From Chionis minor (taxonomy: Eukaryota > Chordata > Aves > Charadriiformes > Chionididae): a stretch of 64,000 nt of DNA. Position numbers and translations under genes: made by a program. The notes below the pieces were generated by a model, which searched no databases, was not told the origin of the DNA, and saw only the letters and a program-made list of their open reading frames with translations. Positions 27,001 to 63,400 of this stretch are shown here, in pieces (positions within the stretch are counted from its first letter, which is position 1; each line of letters begins with the position of its first letter). The stretch spans positions 636,645-700,644 of the forward strand of contig VZSF01002155.1 of NCBI GenBank assembly GCA_013398295.1. The letters run 5' to 3'.

Positions 27001-30000
27001 ACAGAATTCCTGGTGTTCTGGGAATTCACACCACGTGCTTTTGGGATGATGACAGATGGAGCAAAGTAGCTCTTCAGTAGCAAGTTGCATCTGATGTGGG
27101 CTTGCAGATATTAATTTTCTTTTTTTTTTTGCTTTGTGAATGTTTTCAGGCGGGAGCTACTTCCATGTGGGCTTCCTGCTGTGGATTGCTGAATGAAGTC
27201 ATGGGTACTGGAGCGGTCCGTGGCCAGCAGGCTGGCTTTGGGGGAGGTGCTGGCCCCTTCAGATTCGCACCAAATACAGACTTCTCTGCCTATCCATCTC
27301 CAGCTGCGGCGGGTGCTAACATAGTTTGCAAAGCCTGTGGACTTTCCTTTTCAGTTTTTAGGAAAAAAGTGAGTATAATTCCTATTACATAACGTATTTA
27401 CTTATATGAACTGACCTGTAGGCATACTGGGAGGTGAGTCTGTATTTTTCCTTAGATAAGGAAACCCGAGGCAGGCAGCCAGGGAGGGAGTAAGTGCCTT
27501 ATTCTGAGGTCACAGGAAATTAATGTCAGACAGGATTAGAAGTTAAGAGGTCTGACGTTCATTAATCAGTGACACATTGGATCTGGTCTGACCTGAAAAT
27601 TAGTGGATTCTAATTTGTAGATATGTGTTTTAGCTTGAGAATCTTGAACATTGAAACAAATCTGGTTTTGAAGATGATACCAAACATAGTTGTTGGGTAT
27701 GAACAAACTGAATGATGGAAAAGCTAAAAACTTGCAATATAGTATCACAGCTTGTTTCTGTGAAATACTCCGGTAATTCTGTTTGTTTCCTAACCAGGTT
27801 TAGTTCTGTTAAATGCACTCCAACAGCCTCTTGCTTCCGTTGGAGGCAGGGTGGTGGGTTAATGCAGATAAATAAAATTGAGGTGGTTAATATTATTTTT
27901 ATGTATCATGGCTGCCCAGCATCATTATTTTGTCCACTCAGGGACCTGATTCTCTGCAGCTTGTTTAGACAAATACGAAGCTTCTTTCTTCAGTTTGTGC
28001 ATTGTTTCCCCCTTCCTATGTGTCCTGTTTGCATGGCAAAAACTTTGTTGAATTAAGTGTTGTGTAGGAACACTCTTTGAAGCTAATGTTAATTTACTAA
28101 AATCCTGAAAAACTTGAAGAGTTTGGATTTGTTCACAGCAGATGAGACAACCTTTTAAAATCGCTGCTGAAAGTCTTGCCTGTTGTAGCTTTTGTAAATT
28201 CTAGTGAGTCTTTTGAAAAAAGCTGTCTTCAGAAATGACATCTGCGTGGTTTTTTACCTACCCTGTGATTCATCACATTTAAGGCCTACTTTGAAGCAAT
28301 TGAGGAAGAAGTCTGTTCTTTAAAGTTTGGGGATTATACTGGTTTTTACACATGCAAAAAGAGCAGCGACACAGAGCATATTCAAAAGTATTTGAACATA
28401 CCATTAAATTGCCCAGCTTTCACTTTCATTTATTGTCTAAACTACAACAAGTACTTTATTCATTTGTTTATTCATAATATTTTTTTCATTGAAACCTCAA
28501 ATCAGCTGTCAGTAGTGCTACAAAAGCAACGGACTCTCTTGGAACACCTGCAAAACTATTTGACAGGGCAGTTTTCTAGACTTAAGTCCTAAAAATGATG
28601 CATGTCAAAATTGATGATGGAAAGACTGCTAGTACATTCGGTAGCCTGGAGAAGGAAAGAGCAGGGTGTACCTTGTTTTCTGTGACATACAGCTGAATGG
28701 TTATTTTCTCTTTCTCCTTAGCACGTGTGTTGTGACTGCAAGAAGGATTTTTGCTCAGTTTGTTCGGTCTTACAAGAGAATCTCAGAAGATGTTCCACTT
28801 GTCACTTGCTGCAAGAAACAGCCTTCCAGCGACCTCAGTTAATGAGATTGAAAGTAAAGGATCTGCGTCAGTATCTGATTCTCAGAAACATACCAACGGA
28901 TACTTGCAGAGAGAAAGAAGACTTGGTGGATCTCGTGCTGTGCCATCATGGATTAGGTTCGGGGGAGGATATGGACGCTAGCAGCTTGCATTCGTCACGG
29001 TCACAGACTTCGGGCTTTTTTACTCATCCATTTTCTATGTCTGTATCGGTGTCGTCTCAAGGAGAACTTGCAAACAGAAGGGGAAGCGCAGGAAATGGAA
29101 CACCTTTACGGGTACAATAATTAATGTGTTTTACAGTATAGCATAGCTTTTTATTTTTTTAAATAGGTGTGCATCGCTTTAAAATGTCAACTGGTGAAGT
29201 TCAGGGTGGCAGGAAAACTGCCTTTTGTATCTCTCACCTGAGAGTGGAAGATTACTAGATAAGATTACTAGTTTAGATGGTAGAGGTGACCTAAATCAGT
29301 AACAATTAGTAGAATTCAAACTTCAAAATCTCATTGTCATCCGTGATCAGTTTGCTACAAAGGAAAATGTTTTAGAAGGGGTAATTTTTTTTTTTTTAAT
29401 CCTGATTAGTTTCATTTTGTACACAGGGACAAACTGAAACAGCTTCTATAAATAATGAAGAAGAAGAAAGTGCAGAAGAGCAGGTGAGAGGTGAACTACC
29501 CAAAGAATGAATTTTTGGCATGTGATACCATAAAGTGTTTAAGCTCTGTCAACATTTACTATCACACTCTAGTTCTTTCAGAATTAGCTGTGTCTAGCAA
29601 GGCCTATCTGCAAGTACTTAATTTAAAAATAATAAAACTTTAGCCGAGCTGCTGCAGCTTAATGTAGCACCAGATGCGGTGCTCTGAACTTACCGGCACA
29701 GTTAAAAACATACGATTGATGTGTTTCAGACCCCTGGATTGTCCAGAAAGCGAGCGAGGGCATCTTTGTCCGATATTTCAAGTCTGGAAGACATTGAAGG
29801 GTTGAGTGTTCGGCAGCTGAAGGAAATACTCGCGTGTAATTTTGTCAACTACTCGGGATGCTGTGAAAAATGGGAGCTTGTGGAAAAAGTGAGCAGACTA
29901 TACAGAGAGAGTGAAGAAAACCACAAGACACGTAGGTTTATATCTAATTCTCACTTTCTTAAGACTACTTATTTTCTGGTTTCCAGTAGCCGGTTCTGCC

Positions 30001-31570
30001 AACAAAGGGCTTGGTATGTAACTTGGTCTGCTTAGCTGGAACAACTGGGAAGTGTGTTTTAACAATTCAAGCTGCACCTAGAGTAGTTGAACATGGTTCT
30101 GGTGAGTAAAAGCAGCTTTCCAGGATTGTGCAGGTGTTTTGTGACTTTTTTCCAAAGCTGGGAGAGCTCAGCTTTCACAGTGAAGGTAAAATTGCACAAC
30201 TGAGAACCAGTTCCTCAGAGAACATGAAACTTGGCACCTCCACGTCCTTTATTAGGTTTCACCAGGCATTAGCGAGGGAGCTTCTCAGTAGCTGTCAACA
30301 GACCAAAGCAATTCAGGTCTTTTACTGCGGTACAGAATTAAAAGCTACGGTGGCAGAGGTCCAAGTTCAAGTGGTTTGGTCTCAGTCCATGTTTTCATGA
30401 TAAGGTGGTTCTGTGTCTGCAGCTCAGTGACTAGTGTTCTTCTGCCCCGTTACACTCAATAATTAGGAGTCTTTCACTTGCGTGATTAAGTATGTCCACG
30501 GAGCAATTCCTGTGCACAAAGTATAAGCTGAGGAGCAGCTTTCTGATGTCAGTACCAGCTTGAAAAACGCTTGCCTGGTCATTCCTGCATCCAGCAGTCA
30601 GGCTGTAGAGAACAGGGGACTGTGGTGGCTGGAAAACTCAATAGCCCTGGGCCACTGCACAGGCCGGTTGTGCCAGCACATACACTGCAGGGACTGTGAT
30701 AATCAGGTGTGAAATCATCAGGTAATTGGGGTGGAGGTGGCTTGTGAAGGTGGGGGACTGTTAGTCAATGTCAAAACATGGCTTGAGTGAAGCCCTCAGT
30801 CTGGTCACAAACTAGAACTGAAAACCTGTCTGAAATCAAGCTTTAAACTCACAATTTTTTTGTTTTTCCAACATAGTCTGACAGAACATTTGGTTATTGA
30901 TAGGGGATGTCGGCTATTTGCAGTGAAACTCGACGGGTTTTGTTCAGTTCTGCTACCTTTACAGCCTACTTAAGGCTTCTGCTGCTTATTCTGCTTCATT
31001 ATTATTGTGTTTAATCTTCCGAGGAAAGTGTTCTGCCAAACGAAGTAAGCTCAGAGATGGAAAACCAACATGCTTGGAATTTTAATCCAGCATGTTATTT
31101 CACAGTCATTACATGCTGAATTGAAAATGGTTTCCGAGTTCAAAGAATGAAGCCACATATTGGATGTTCACTTAGGGATTTTCTGGTTCTTGTTTCTTGG
31201 GAGTTTCTCTGAAGGAATATTGATTAATTCTCAGCTGTGCGTTAGAAAAACTGTTGTGAACATGGAGCAGCACTACTTTGTGCTAAATTAGCTCTCTGTG
31301 TATTTTAGTGGTTGCTGGAGCTGGAACTTAACTGGTTTTCCAGGGCCTGAATGCCTGATGTTCCCCCTCCATTATGTTTCAGAGGGTGAGAAGATGCAGC
31401 TGAACGACAACGATGACAACCTGTGTCGGATCTGCATGGACGCGGTGATCGACTGCGTCCTGCTGGAGTGCGGCCACATGGTCACTTGCACCAAGTGCGG
31501 CAAAAGGATGAGCGAGTGCCCCATCTGCCGACAGTACGTTGTACGGGCCGTGCACGTCTTCAAATCTTAA
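23491..31570 (+). CDS. RNF34: RING finger protein 34, E3 ubiquitin ligase (complete, 6 coding exons)
   Basis: RNF34 (also called hRFI or CARP1) is a RING E3 ligase reported to act on apoptosis and signalling proteins such as caspase-8/10 and p53-pathway factors, and it associates with membranes. Coding exons are 23491-23496, 27150-27368, 28722-29111, 29427-29483, 29730-29931 and 31383-31570; all are GT-AG and in phase, totalling 1062 nt (353 aa). The order is a short N-terminus ([13 protein letters not shown]), then a FYVE-type zinc finger with Cys at 62, 65, 78, 81, 86, 89, 99 and 102. A SAP-like helix pair (about 110-146), a short acidic linker (about 215-224), a second SAP-like segment (about 249-283) and a C-terminal C3HC4 RING (306-340) follow. 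The protein is about 19 residues shorter than the roughly 372-aa mammalian form, mainly in the acidic linker. It is divergent from ANAPC5 and convergent with KDM2B. Confidence 0.97.
24160..24191 (+). repeat. Poly(A) tract with an embedded N in RNF34 intron 1
   Basis: This is a run of A interrupted by a single N at 24178. It is a homopolymer whose true length is uncertain. Confidence 0.9.
27150..27368 (+). CDS. RNF34: RNF34 coding exon 2: N-terminus and first half of FYVE-type finger
   Basis: This exon encodes residues 3-75, from [11 protein letters not shown] to SFSVFRKK. It supplies the first Cys pair (CKAC, residues 62 and 65) of the zinc finger; the other ligands are in the next exon. The acceptor is ttttcag and the donor gtgagt. 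Confidence 0.95.
27444..27556 (+). repeat. MIR-like ancient SINE relic in RNF34 intron 2
   Basis: TTAGATAAGGAAACCCGAGGC, then TAAGTGCCTTATTCTGAGGTCACAGG and CAGGATTAGAAG..AGGTCTGACG, follow the MIR body in order (GATGAGGAAACTGAGGC, CTTGCCCAAGGTCACAC, GGATTCGAACCCAGGTCTGAC). It is the clearest of the MIR-like relics in the window. Confidence 0.55.
28722..29111 (+). CDS. RNF34: RNF34 coding exon 3: rest of zinc finger and first SAP-like segment
   Basis: This exon encodes residues 76-205. [14 protein letters not shown] and RCSTC complete the FYVE-type finger. The finger lacks the full basic signature that binds PI3P in canonical FYVE domains. [16 protein letters not shown] begins the SAP-like helices. 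A serine-rich, poorly conserved tail follows. Confidence 0.95.
29427..29483 (+). CDS. RNF34: RNF34 coding exon 4: short acidic linker
   Basis: This 57-nt exon (residues 206-224) encodes [19 protein letters not shown]. It occupies the place of the long aspartate run in mammalian RNF34 but is mostly glutamate and much shorter. Confidence 0.85.
31383..31570 (+). CDS. RNF34: RNF34 coding exon 6: RING domain and stop
   Basis: This exon encodes residue 292 (split) to 353. The ligands follow C-x2-C-x11-C-x-H-x3-C-x2-C-x6-C-x2-C (residues 306, 309, 321, 323, 327, 330, 337, 340), including [12 protein letters not shown] and [11 protein letters not shown]. The tail AVHVFKS is the family terminus. All zinc ligands are present, so the ligase should be active. 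Confidence 0.95.
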
Positions 31571-32276
31571 ACCCAGACCAAAACATGGATTTTAACATCA
31601 CCCTTCTAGGACCGCCATGGGCAGGAGTGCCTGACCTTGGGGCCTGCGCCAGCTTTTTAGTTCCCAATAGACACAGCGGTTCAAACACCGGGACCTGGAA
31701 GTTTGTGAAACGTTTTTCTACGGCATACTGAACCCCAGGGCCGGGCAGTACAAGACGGTGCCCATGTGTACAGTAATAGCGCTGCCTGACTTACCTTATA
31801 AACACACAAACTCTTGGAGTCAAACTGTTTACAGCAGTTCTTGCTCTCTTCTGAAGAATATCACCTCTAATTAGCGCATTCAGTACTCAGCAAGCGGTCA
31901 GAAAATGCCTCTGCTTAACCATATTAGAGCGCTGTGCCGTCTAATGCATTAGAAGCAATGAATATATCAGTTGAATATTCAGCTTTTATGTAATTACAGA
32001 ATGTAACAGTGAATGACACTGTCCCTGCAACAGTGGTGACAGTATGAAATAGGACTGTAGGAAGCACTGCCACTAGCTGGCCCTGCAGGGAAGCCCTTAA
32101 GCAGTCTGGTTTATGCCGATCGCTTCGTTCAGCGTGTCTGTCGTTACATGTGTACCATCCTGGCCATCCTTTGTCCACGTACAAAAAAGTGCTGTCACGT
32201 TGCAGGGCTCAGTTGTTTCACAGGGCTCTGCTATGTGGTGTCCAAATACCGATTACTAAGTGTTTTTTAGTTTAGG

Positions 32277-32282
32277 AATAAA
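32277..32282 (+). terminator. RNF34: RNF34 proximal poly(A) signal AATAAA
   Basis: AATAAA lies about 700 bases after the stop, followed by T-rich sequence. Confidence 0.6.
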
Positions 32283-33157
32283 ATATTTTTTTAAAAAGGG
32301 GTATAGGAAACCACGATAGCGTGGTCCTTAATCCACTCATGCCTGTTGTAACTAATAATCTTACATGTGATGATTGTATGCCATGTGCTGACAACCTGAC
32401 GTTACTGTGAATACGAATCAGGGTCATGAAACTCCTTGCTGCTGACTTGTGGAATGTACGGTGTCACTAACCTCAACCAGGGAGGCTTTTCATTACAGGG
32501 AAGGAAACATGGTATTTGTTTAAAACCTCATCTTCACAACTGCTTCAAAACCAAGGCCAAGTCAGTACTAACCACACTCCCCCCTGACCGCCGAGCCAGC
32601 TGCGCTGCTGTCAGCCCTCAGCCCAGCTTCCAGCAGGGGTAAGGGTCCTCTTGGAGCAAGGATTTTAAGGGTCCTTGCAGGATACCTGAGGAAGACAGGG
32701 GCAAGAATAGCTCTTGTCCTGGGGCCAGGCACAGCCTCCAGTGAAGTTCACTGTAAGAGGCGAGGAAGGATATGGTCTGTCCGGGATGGCCAAGGGAGCC
32801 TCAGTGTCCCCTTTTTGTTGCCCACGTGCTAGCAGAGTAGCAGGGACACGCTTCCCCTCTGCTGCAGCACCCCAGCACTCTTACCTCTGCTCCGCTGTCG
32901 CACCCATGCTCATCTCTTCTGTGAAAAATTAAGCTGGCTTGAAAAAGAGAACATAGCTCCTCCTCAAAACAAAATACACAGCTTGGAGACAGTGCTGGTT
33001 ATTTTTCAGAAGGGAGCAAACCTCTCAACAGCTTTATTTTTTAGAAGTAACTTTTTAATGGTACTTAATTGCTGGAGTCTCTGTTCAGTGGGTACGCTAA
33101 TGAAGAAAAACATACCCTCTCTGTTCTTTCCATGCCGATCATTAGCCACACAAGCTT

Positions 33158-33163
33158 AATAAA
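33158..33163 (+). terminator. RNF34: RNF34 distal poly(A) signal AATAAA
   Basis: AATAAAG is followed at about 10 bases by a GT-rich stretch (TTTGTGATGGGCTTT), a good downstream element. It is probably the main end of the longer transcript. Confidence 0.6.
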
Positions 33164-33183
33164 GATTTGTGATGGGCTTTCTC

Positions 33184-33722
33184 AGCCTCCGTCTCTTTTC
33201 TTAACCAGCTGTGGGAGTGCTGGTGGTTACCCAGCTTAAGCTTTAACGCTCTGCTTGAGACATCAGAGCTCCCAGTGTTCCTCTAGGCCAATCCGGGCAG
33301 ATTCCAGCACGAGGCTGTACCTTTTATTCCCTCCTCAGTACAACTGCATTGGAACTGCCAAGTTAAAGGGCAGGGGCCAAGGGCCAGCTCTAGGTGCGGG
33401 ATGAGGGGAAGAGGGGCTTCTGCGCCGAGGCTGGAAACCAGCTCCAGCGCTAATTCCCCCGGGCTCCCCCCAGCCACTCCACACACAGCTTCCCCCCCAA
33501 ACCACCCCCCTGGGAACAGAAACCCGCGGAGCCAGCACCTGTTTTTGTACAATTGTTTATACAAATTCAACAAAGGTAAAACTGCATCAGGAAGGTCTAC
33601 GAAAACAACACCATACAACAATGGCACTTATGAATGCAGAATTTTACAATCAGGAAATAACCATGTTATAAACCTTAAATGAGAACTCAACTCACACTTC
33701 AAAGAAAGAGAGACTACGTTTG
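33184..33722. other. RNF34-KDM2B tail-to-tail spacer
   Basis: This short spacer lies between the convergent 3' ends. It is GC-rich from about 33290 to 33530 and then switches sharply to AT-rich sequence. TTTATT at 33323-33328 and 33033-33038 could be read as minus-strand poly(A) signals, so KDM2B transcripts may run into the RNF34 3' UTR. Confidence 0.5.
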
Positions 33723-33726
33723 ACCA

Positions 33727-33732
33727 TTTATT
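33727..33732 (-). terminator. KDM2B: KDM2B candidate poly(A) signal AATAAA
   Basis: TTTATT on the plus strand is AATAAA on the gene strand, about 840 bases after the expected KDM2B stop. The intervening AT-rich sequence looks like a 3' UTR. Distal alternatives are at 33323-33328 and 33033-33038. Confidence 0.5.
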
Positions 33733-34567
33733 CTACGGCTGGACTCACTGTATAAATTAATTTTATATTGAGTACAAGAGCTCATGCTACAGAGTGAAAC
33801 CCTCCTATGTGCAAAAGCTGAAATTGGAATTTTTTAAAATTTTGAGAAAAAGGTGATTTCTATACAGATAAAACTTGGCAAAGTGTTTTACTTCAACTAT
33901 AATTTACACCTTATTTCCACAACATGCTTATGTCACTTCTGAAGTATACAAAGCAGGATATAAACTTCCATTAAAACATGCTTTAAATTGAAAGTATTAA
34001 CCTACTTTTCCTGACCTGGGCACGTTTGTAGATAGATACTGTCTACGAAGTATAGGTTAAGTTCTCGCCTACCATAAGTAAAGATAAAAATTGGCAATCA
34101 AAACCAAAACACTGGTAATGCATTCAAACATTGCATAAATAATTTTTAAACAATTTTTGTACAAAAATAGTTCTGCATAATGTAAGATGTAACAAAACAA
34201 AATGTGTTAAGAAGGCAGAAATGCAGTGCGTGGTCCACTTTAATGACACCAACTTTTTTTTTTGTTGTTGTTGTTTTAAGAAATGAAAAGCAGAAATCAA
34301 ATTTACACTACCAAGCACATGCTGTGGTACTTTAAATAACAGTATTTCTTGGAGATCAGTCGTCTTCCGGGTGTGAACAATTATCATCAATAACAGTCGC
34401 CTTATGAATTTGCATAAGAGCCAGTGCAGGACATCCCAGGTAGACTGAATTAGTGGCACAAGTTGAAATTCTTAACATGGGTAGTTTCACGTTGTTCTCG
34501 ACAAGAGTTGTAAAATCCAACCGCGATATTTTCCAATATTCCAAGTTCCCAATTGAAAATAAAATCC
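33733..34567 (-). other. KDM2B: KDM2B 3' UTR
   Basis: This AT-rich sequence lies between the likely stop at 34568-34570 and the candidate poly(A) signal. The 72-codon open extension at 34356-34567, which appears if the N at 34578 is counted as a base, is most likely untranslated. Confidence 0.6.
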
Positions 34568-59836
<25,269 letters not shown>

Positions 59837-59908
59837 GGCTCATGGTGGGCCCAGGCGGAGCCGAGCTGACATGGCTGGAGCGGCGCTGCTGGCGGAGCCC
59901 CGCTCCCC

Positions 59909-59951
59909 GCACACACACACACACATGCAGGAGGAGGAGGAGGAGGAGGAA
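59909..59951. repeat. (CA)n then (GGA)n microsatellites next to the KDM2B short-isoform start
   Basis: A CACACACACACACACA run is followed at once by a (GGA)n run. On the gene strand this is a (TCC)n pyrimidine tract then (TG)n, about 75-115 bases upstream of the ATG, inside the probable 5' UTR or core promoter. Confidence 0.85.
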
Positions 59952-60335
59952 GGGGGGCCGTGCATATTCATGCCAGGCAGCCAGGAAGGGGCTGGCCCTG
60001 CCGGCACGGCCAATCGCGGCCCGCTTGCACAAAGCCGGCCTGCGGGGACAGCGGGGACAGCGCGGCCGCTCGGCCAGGGCAGCGCCGGCCGCCCCGCCGC
60101 AGCCGAGCGCGGGCCGGGGGTGGGGCGGCTTTAATGCCCCGCTGGCGATTAGCCCCCTGCTGGTAATTAGCCCCGCGAGCTGCCGAGGGGGCCGGCGGGG
60201 GCGGGCCGATGCTGGGCCTGCCTGGGTGTGCCGAGCGGGGCTGGGAGGGGAGGGGATGCGCGGCGCGGGGATGCGCGGCCGCCCGCCCGCAGGGTGCACG
60301 GCGCTGCACGGGCTGCCGGAGACAAAGGAGACGCG

Positions 60336-60373
60336 CACAGACAGACACACAGACACACAGACACACGCACACC
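60336..60373. repeat. (ACACAG)n-type tandem repeat
   Basis: The segment is a series of CAGACACA units (ACAGACACACAGACACACAG and on) at the outer part of the CpG island. Confidence 0.8.
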
Positions 60374-60449
60374 CCTCTACCTCGCTACCTGCCGGCTCGC
60401 CTCCCGCCGCCAGGCACGGGCCGGGAGGAGGGAACCTCCATCCCTCGGG

Positions 60450-63400
60450 AGGGGGAAGGCACCGAGCAAACTTTGGGATTTCAAGCGATGCCCCTGCTGC
60501 GGCAGAAGCGGCGCTGGGATAGGATGGGACAAGATGGGACACAAGGAGACCCAGCCTGCAGAGCTGCTCCCATCGGGGCTCATGCTGCTCCCCCACACAT
60601 GCACCCCCCTTGTTGCTTGCTCCTGCGGAACCATTTCCAGCCCTGCTCTGAGCGTCCCGACTCGCTGCTGGGGGTTGACAATGGAAATACCCTCCCTGCA
60701 GTATGGAATGTTACACACCAGTTAATCGGGGACCTGTTCGGGATCCAGAGATTCCCAGTAGGGCCACCGCCTGAACACAGATGCTGCCTTCACCCTCGAG
60801 AGGCTGCAGCTGGGGGTCGAGACACACAGGCCTGAATTTGAGCGCTGGGAATTAAACTTCCCATTGGATTTATGGGCCTGCTTTCAGGGGAAATCCCGAT
60901 TCCATTCAAGTTGTTAGGATTTTGCCGCTGGCTCCTACGCCCACAATGCAGAATTAAACATGAGATTAAATATTTGCATGTGCTGAGCAACCAAGAAGCC
61001 ATAAAGAAGCACATCTAATGGTCCTTGCATCAGGATTTTTGCCAAACTAGTTTCAGCTCCGTTCCCCGGTCTGAATTACCACATGGCTGCACAAACGCTT
61101 TGGGCAGCCCAGGAGAAGAGGCAGCAACAGGCAGGAGCTGGCCCAGGAGCAAGCAGCAATGCTGCCTTACGCCCGCTCGCAGCCCTTGTGACACCATGAG
61201 CGACACAAAGACCAGTCGCTCAAGCTTAAGTAACAAAATACAGTCAAACTTTAAACACATATTTAGAGACGACTGCTGATAAAGCCAAATGAATCATGTA
61301 ATTATGCCCCTTCCTTATTTTGAATACCTTAAATGCTCATTTCATGTCTGTACTTCTGTCCCCTTGCCAACTCAAGCTCAAGTTATGGGTACGTGATGGT
61401 ATTCTCCCAATCCTGCTCATCTGCCATGCCAGGAGTGAAGCATTTACTTGCAACACATGATGGGGCTCTCCAGAACGCGATCGGGTACGTTCAGCCTGTC
61501 TCCTCAGGTTTCTCTCTTCCCCCGTTGTGTTTGTACACAACCGAGGGAGCAGGAGCAGATGAAAGCTGAGGCATGAAAGGCATGTGCCTAAGGCCTTGGC
61601 TTTCAGAATCACAAGGTAATACCAGAATCCAACATTTTCTGGAGGAGAGAGGAAGGGGGAGATGCATGTCTCACTACAGGCCTACAAAGGAGAGCTTTAA
61701 AGCATGACGCGAGGGTAACTGACATGATTACAGCAGAATTTGTGGTTCGATCATACAGCTGGCCTCCAGCAGAGGCAGGAGAACAGATGACACCCAGAAG
61801 GAAGACGCCTGGTCTCACACCTGCCTGAAGGCAGACCACGTCTCCCACTAGCCTGCGCTGATTCCACACGAGGCTCCACATAACCTGGCTCATGCATGTT
61901 CGCCCCCTTCAGCCTTTTGGCTGCGTAATCCAGAGAGGAGAAAAAAAAAAACCAACTCGTGACATCCCCCAAGGACAATCCACCAGTCACAGCACGGCAA
62001 AATGTCATTCACAGCAAATTAAATCATGACATAGATCACGCTACTGCTCTCATCTGCAACGCACGCTGGCACTCCCGACATTTGCATCAGCCTATCTGGG
62101 CTGCAGCGGGTCACCACGTGTAACCCACACCAAACCCCAGTCCTCAGCCAGCCCTGCCACAGGAGAGCGCGTTCCACTCTGCCGCTCACAGCGGCAACAC
62201 GATTGACAAATGAGCTCTAATTACGAGGCCTGCGTTAGGAGTGAAGACACACATGCCAGGAAGAGCGCAGAATGATTTCCAAATGCTAGGTAAACTTTGC
62301 AAGCTGGCGTTTGAAAGAATCGGATAGGATAAAATATAAAATAGCAAATTGGGAATCAGTGGGGGGAAAACACCACAATAAAATAAACTTTTAAGTTTAT
62401 ATATATATAAAAGATCATAATTGCTCTCCAAAAATCTCATCTTGTACAAGAGCAGCTAACCATTCAAAGAAACATTTAATATACAGAAAGAACTATTAAG
62501 AGAGCATTTTCCAGCCCAATTCTTTCAGCTTACCAGAGAACACTAAATTACGACGAATATGAGCAACCCTTGTGTGACCAGTGTGTATCTGACTAGCAAC
62601 TGGTGCAGTTTACATCAGCTTAGAAAACCAAATAAGCAGCACTGACCCTAGTCAGGCCTGTATTGGCATAACTGTATCCATACTTCAGCTTTGCGCGATA
62701 TAATTCAGTAATAAATAACATCCTTAATTGAACTGCTGAATGAGCCTTAGTGAAAACTGCATGAAAACAGACAGTACCTTCTATTCTGAATTGCTGCTTT
62801 GATTGCACCTCACCTGAAGTCATATATAAGTCTCATCAATATCATAATCTTCTCCACAGAAACCAATTATGTTGTCACAAACTGAGACAATAACCTCAAG
62901 CGAAGAATAAACAGCAGGAGCAGATGAGTGCCAAAGAACCAGATTTTATTCTCATGCAAATATCCTTAAGTAGTAAAACCAAGATGGGGGGAGGAAGACT
63001 ACAACCCCTGTGCTGCACTCACTTGCTCCTGAGCATCTCTAGTACCAAGAGATTTCTGCCACTGTGACCAGTGCTAAACAGGATCCGCATTTTCATATTA
63101 GACACTGGAGTTTATGATTCTGTGATTCTTAATATGTGGTGAAATAAAGTTTTAATGTGGCACAAATGCACCTTAGATTTAACCTTCACTTGAAACTTTT
63201 TATGCATCTTTATAGAATATATTTAGCTGATACTAGAAAAAAATATTTACATGGAAGCAATTGGAAAAACAACCTTGAAACATGGAAAAACAAGTCCTTG
63301 AAAAAAGATATTGTGATTTGAGCTGCTGTTGCTTTCTGCAGGCCAGCACACATGTTTTTGAAAAGGAAACCCACTGAGATGTTTATGGATCACGATTCTT

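Larger units (their letters stand above)
31571..33180 (+). other. RNF34: RNF34 3' UTR
   Basis: The sequence runs from the stop codon to the distal poly(A) signal. It has no coding potential beyond short frames. Two AATAAA signals predict a 0.7-kb and a 1.6-kb 3' UTR. Confidence 0.65.

Noticed and set aside
34356..34567. 72-codon extension of KDM2B beyond LLQ
   Set aside because: It exists only because an N is counted as a base; composition and family length argue for 3' UTR.
63105..63130. TTATGATTCTGTGATTCT as a second CR1 tail
   Set aside because: The octamer-like words are there, but the upstream sequence lacks the CR1 3' body seen at 51876-51971, so the match is too short.
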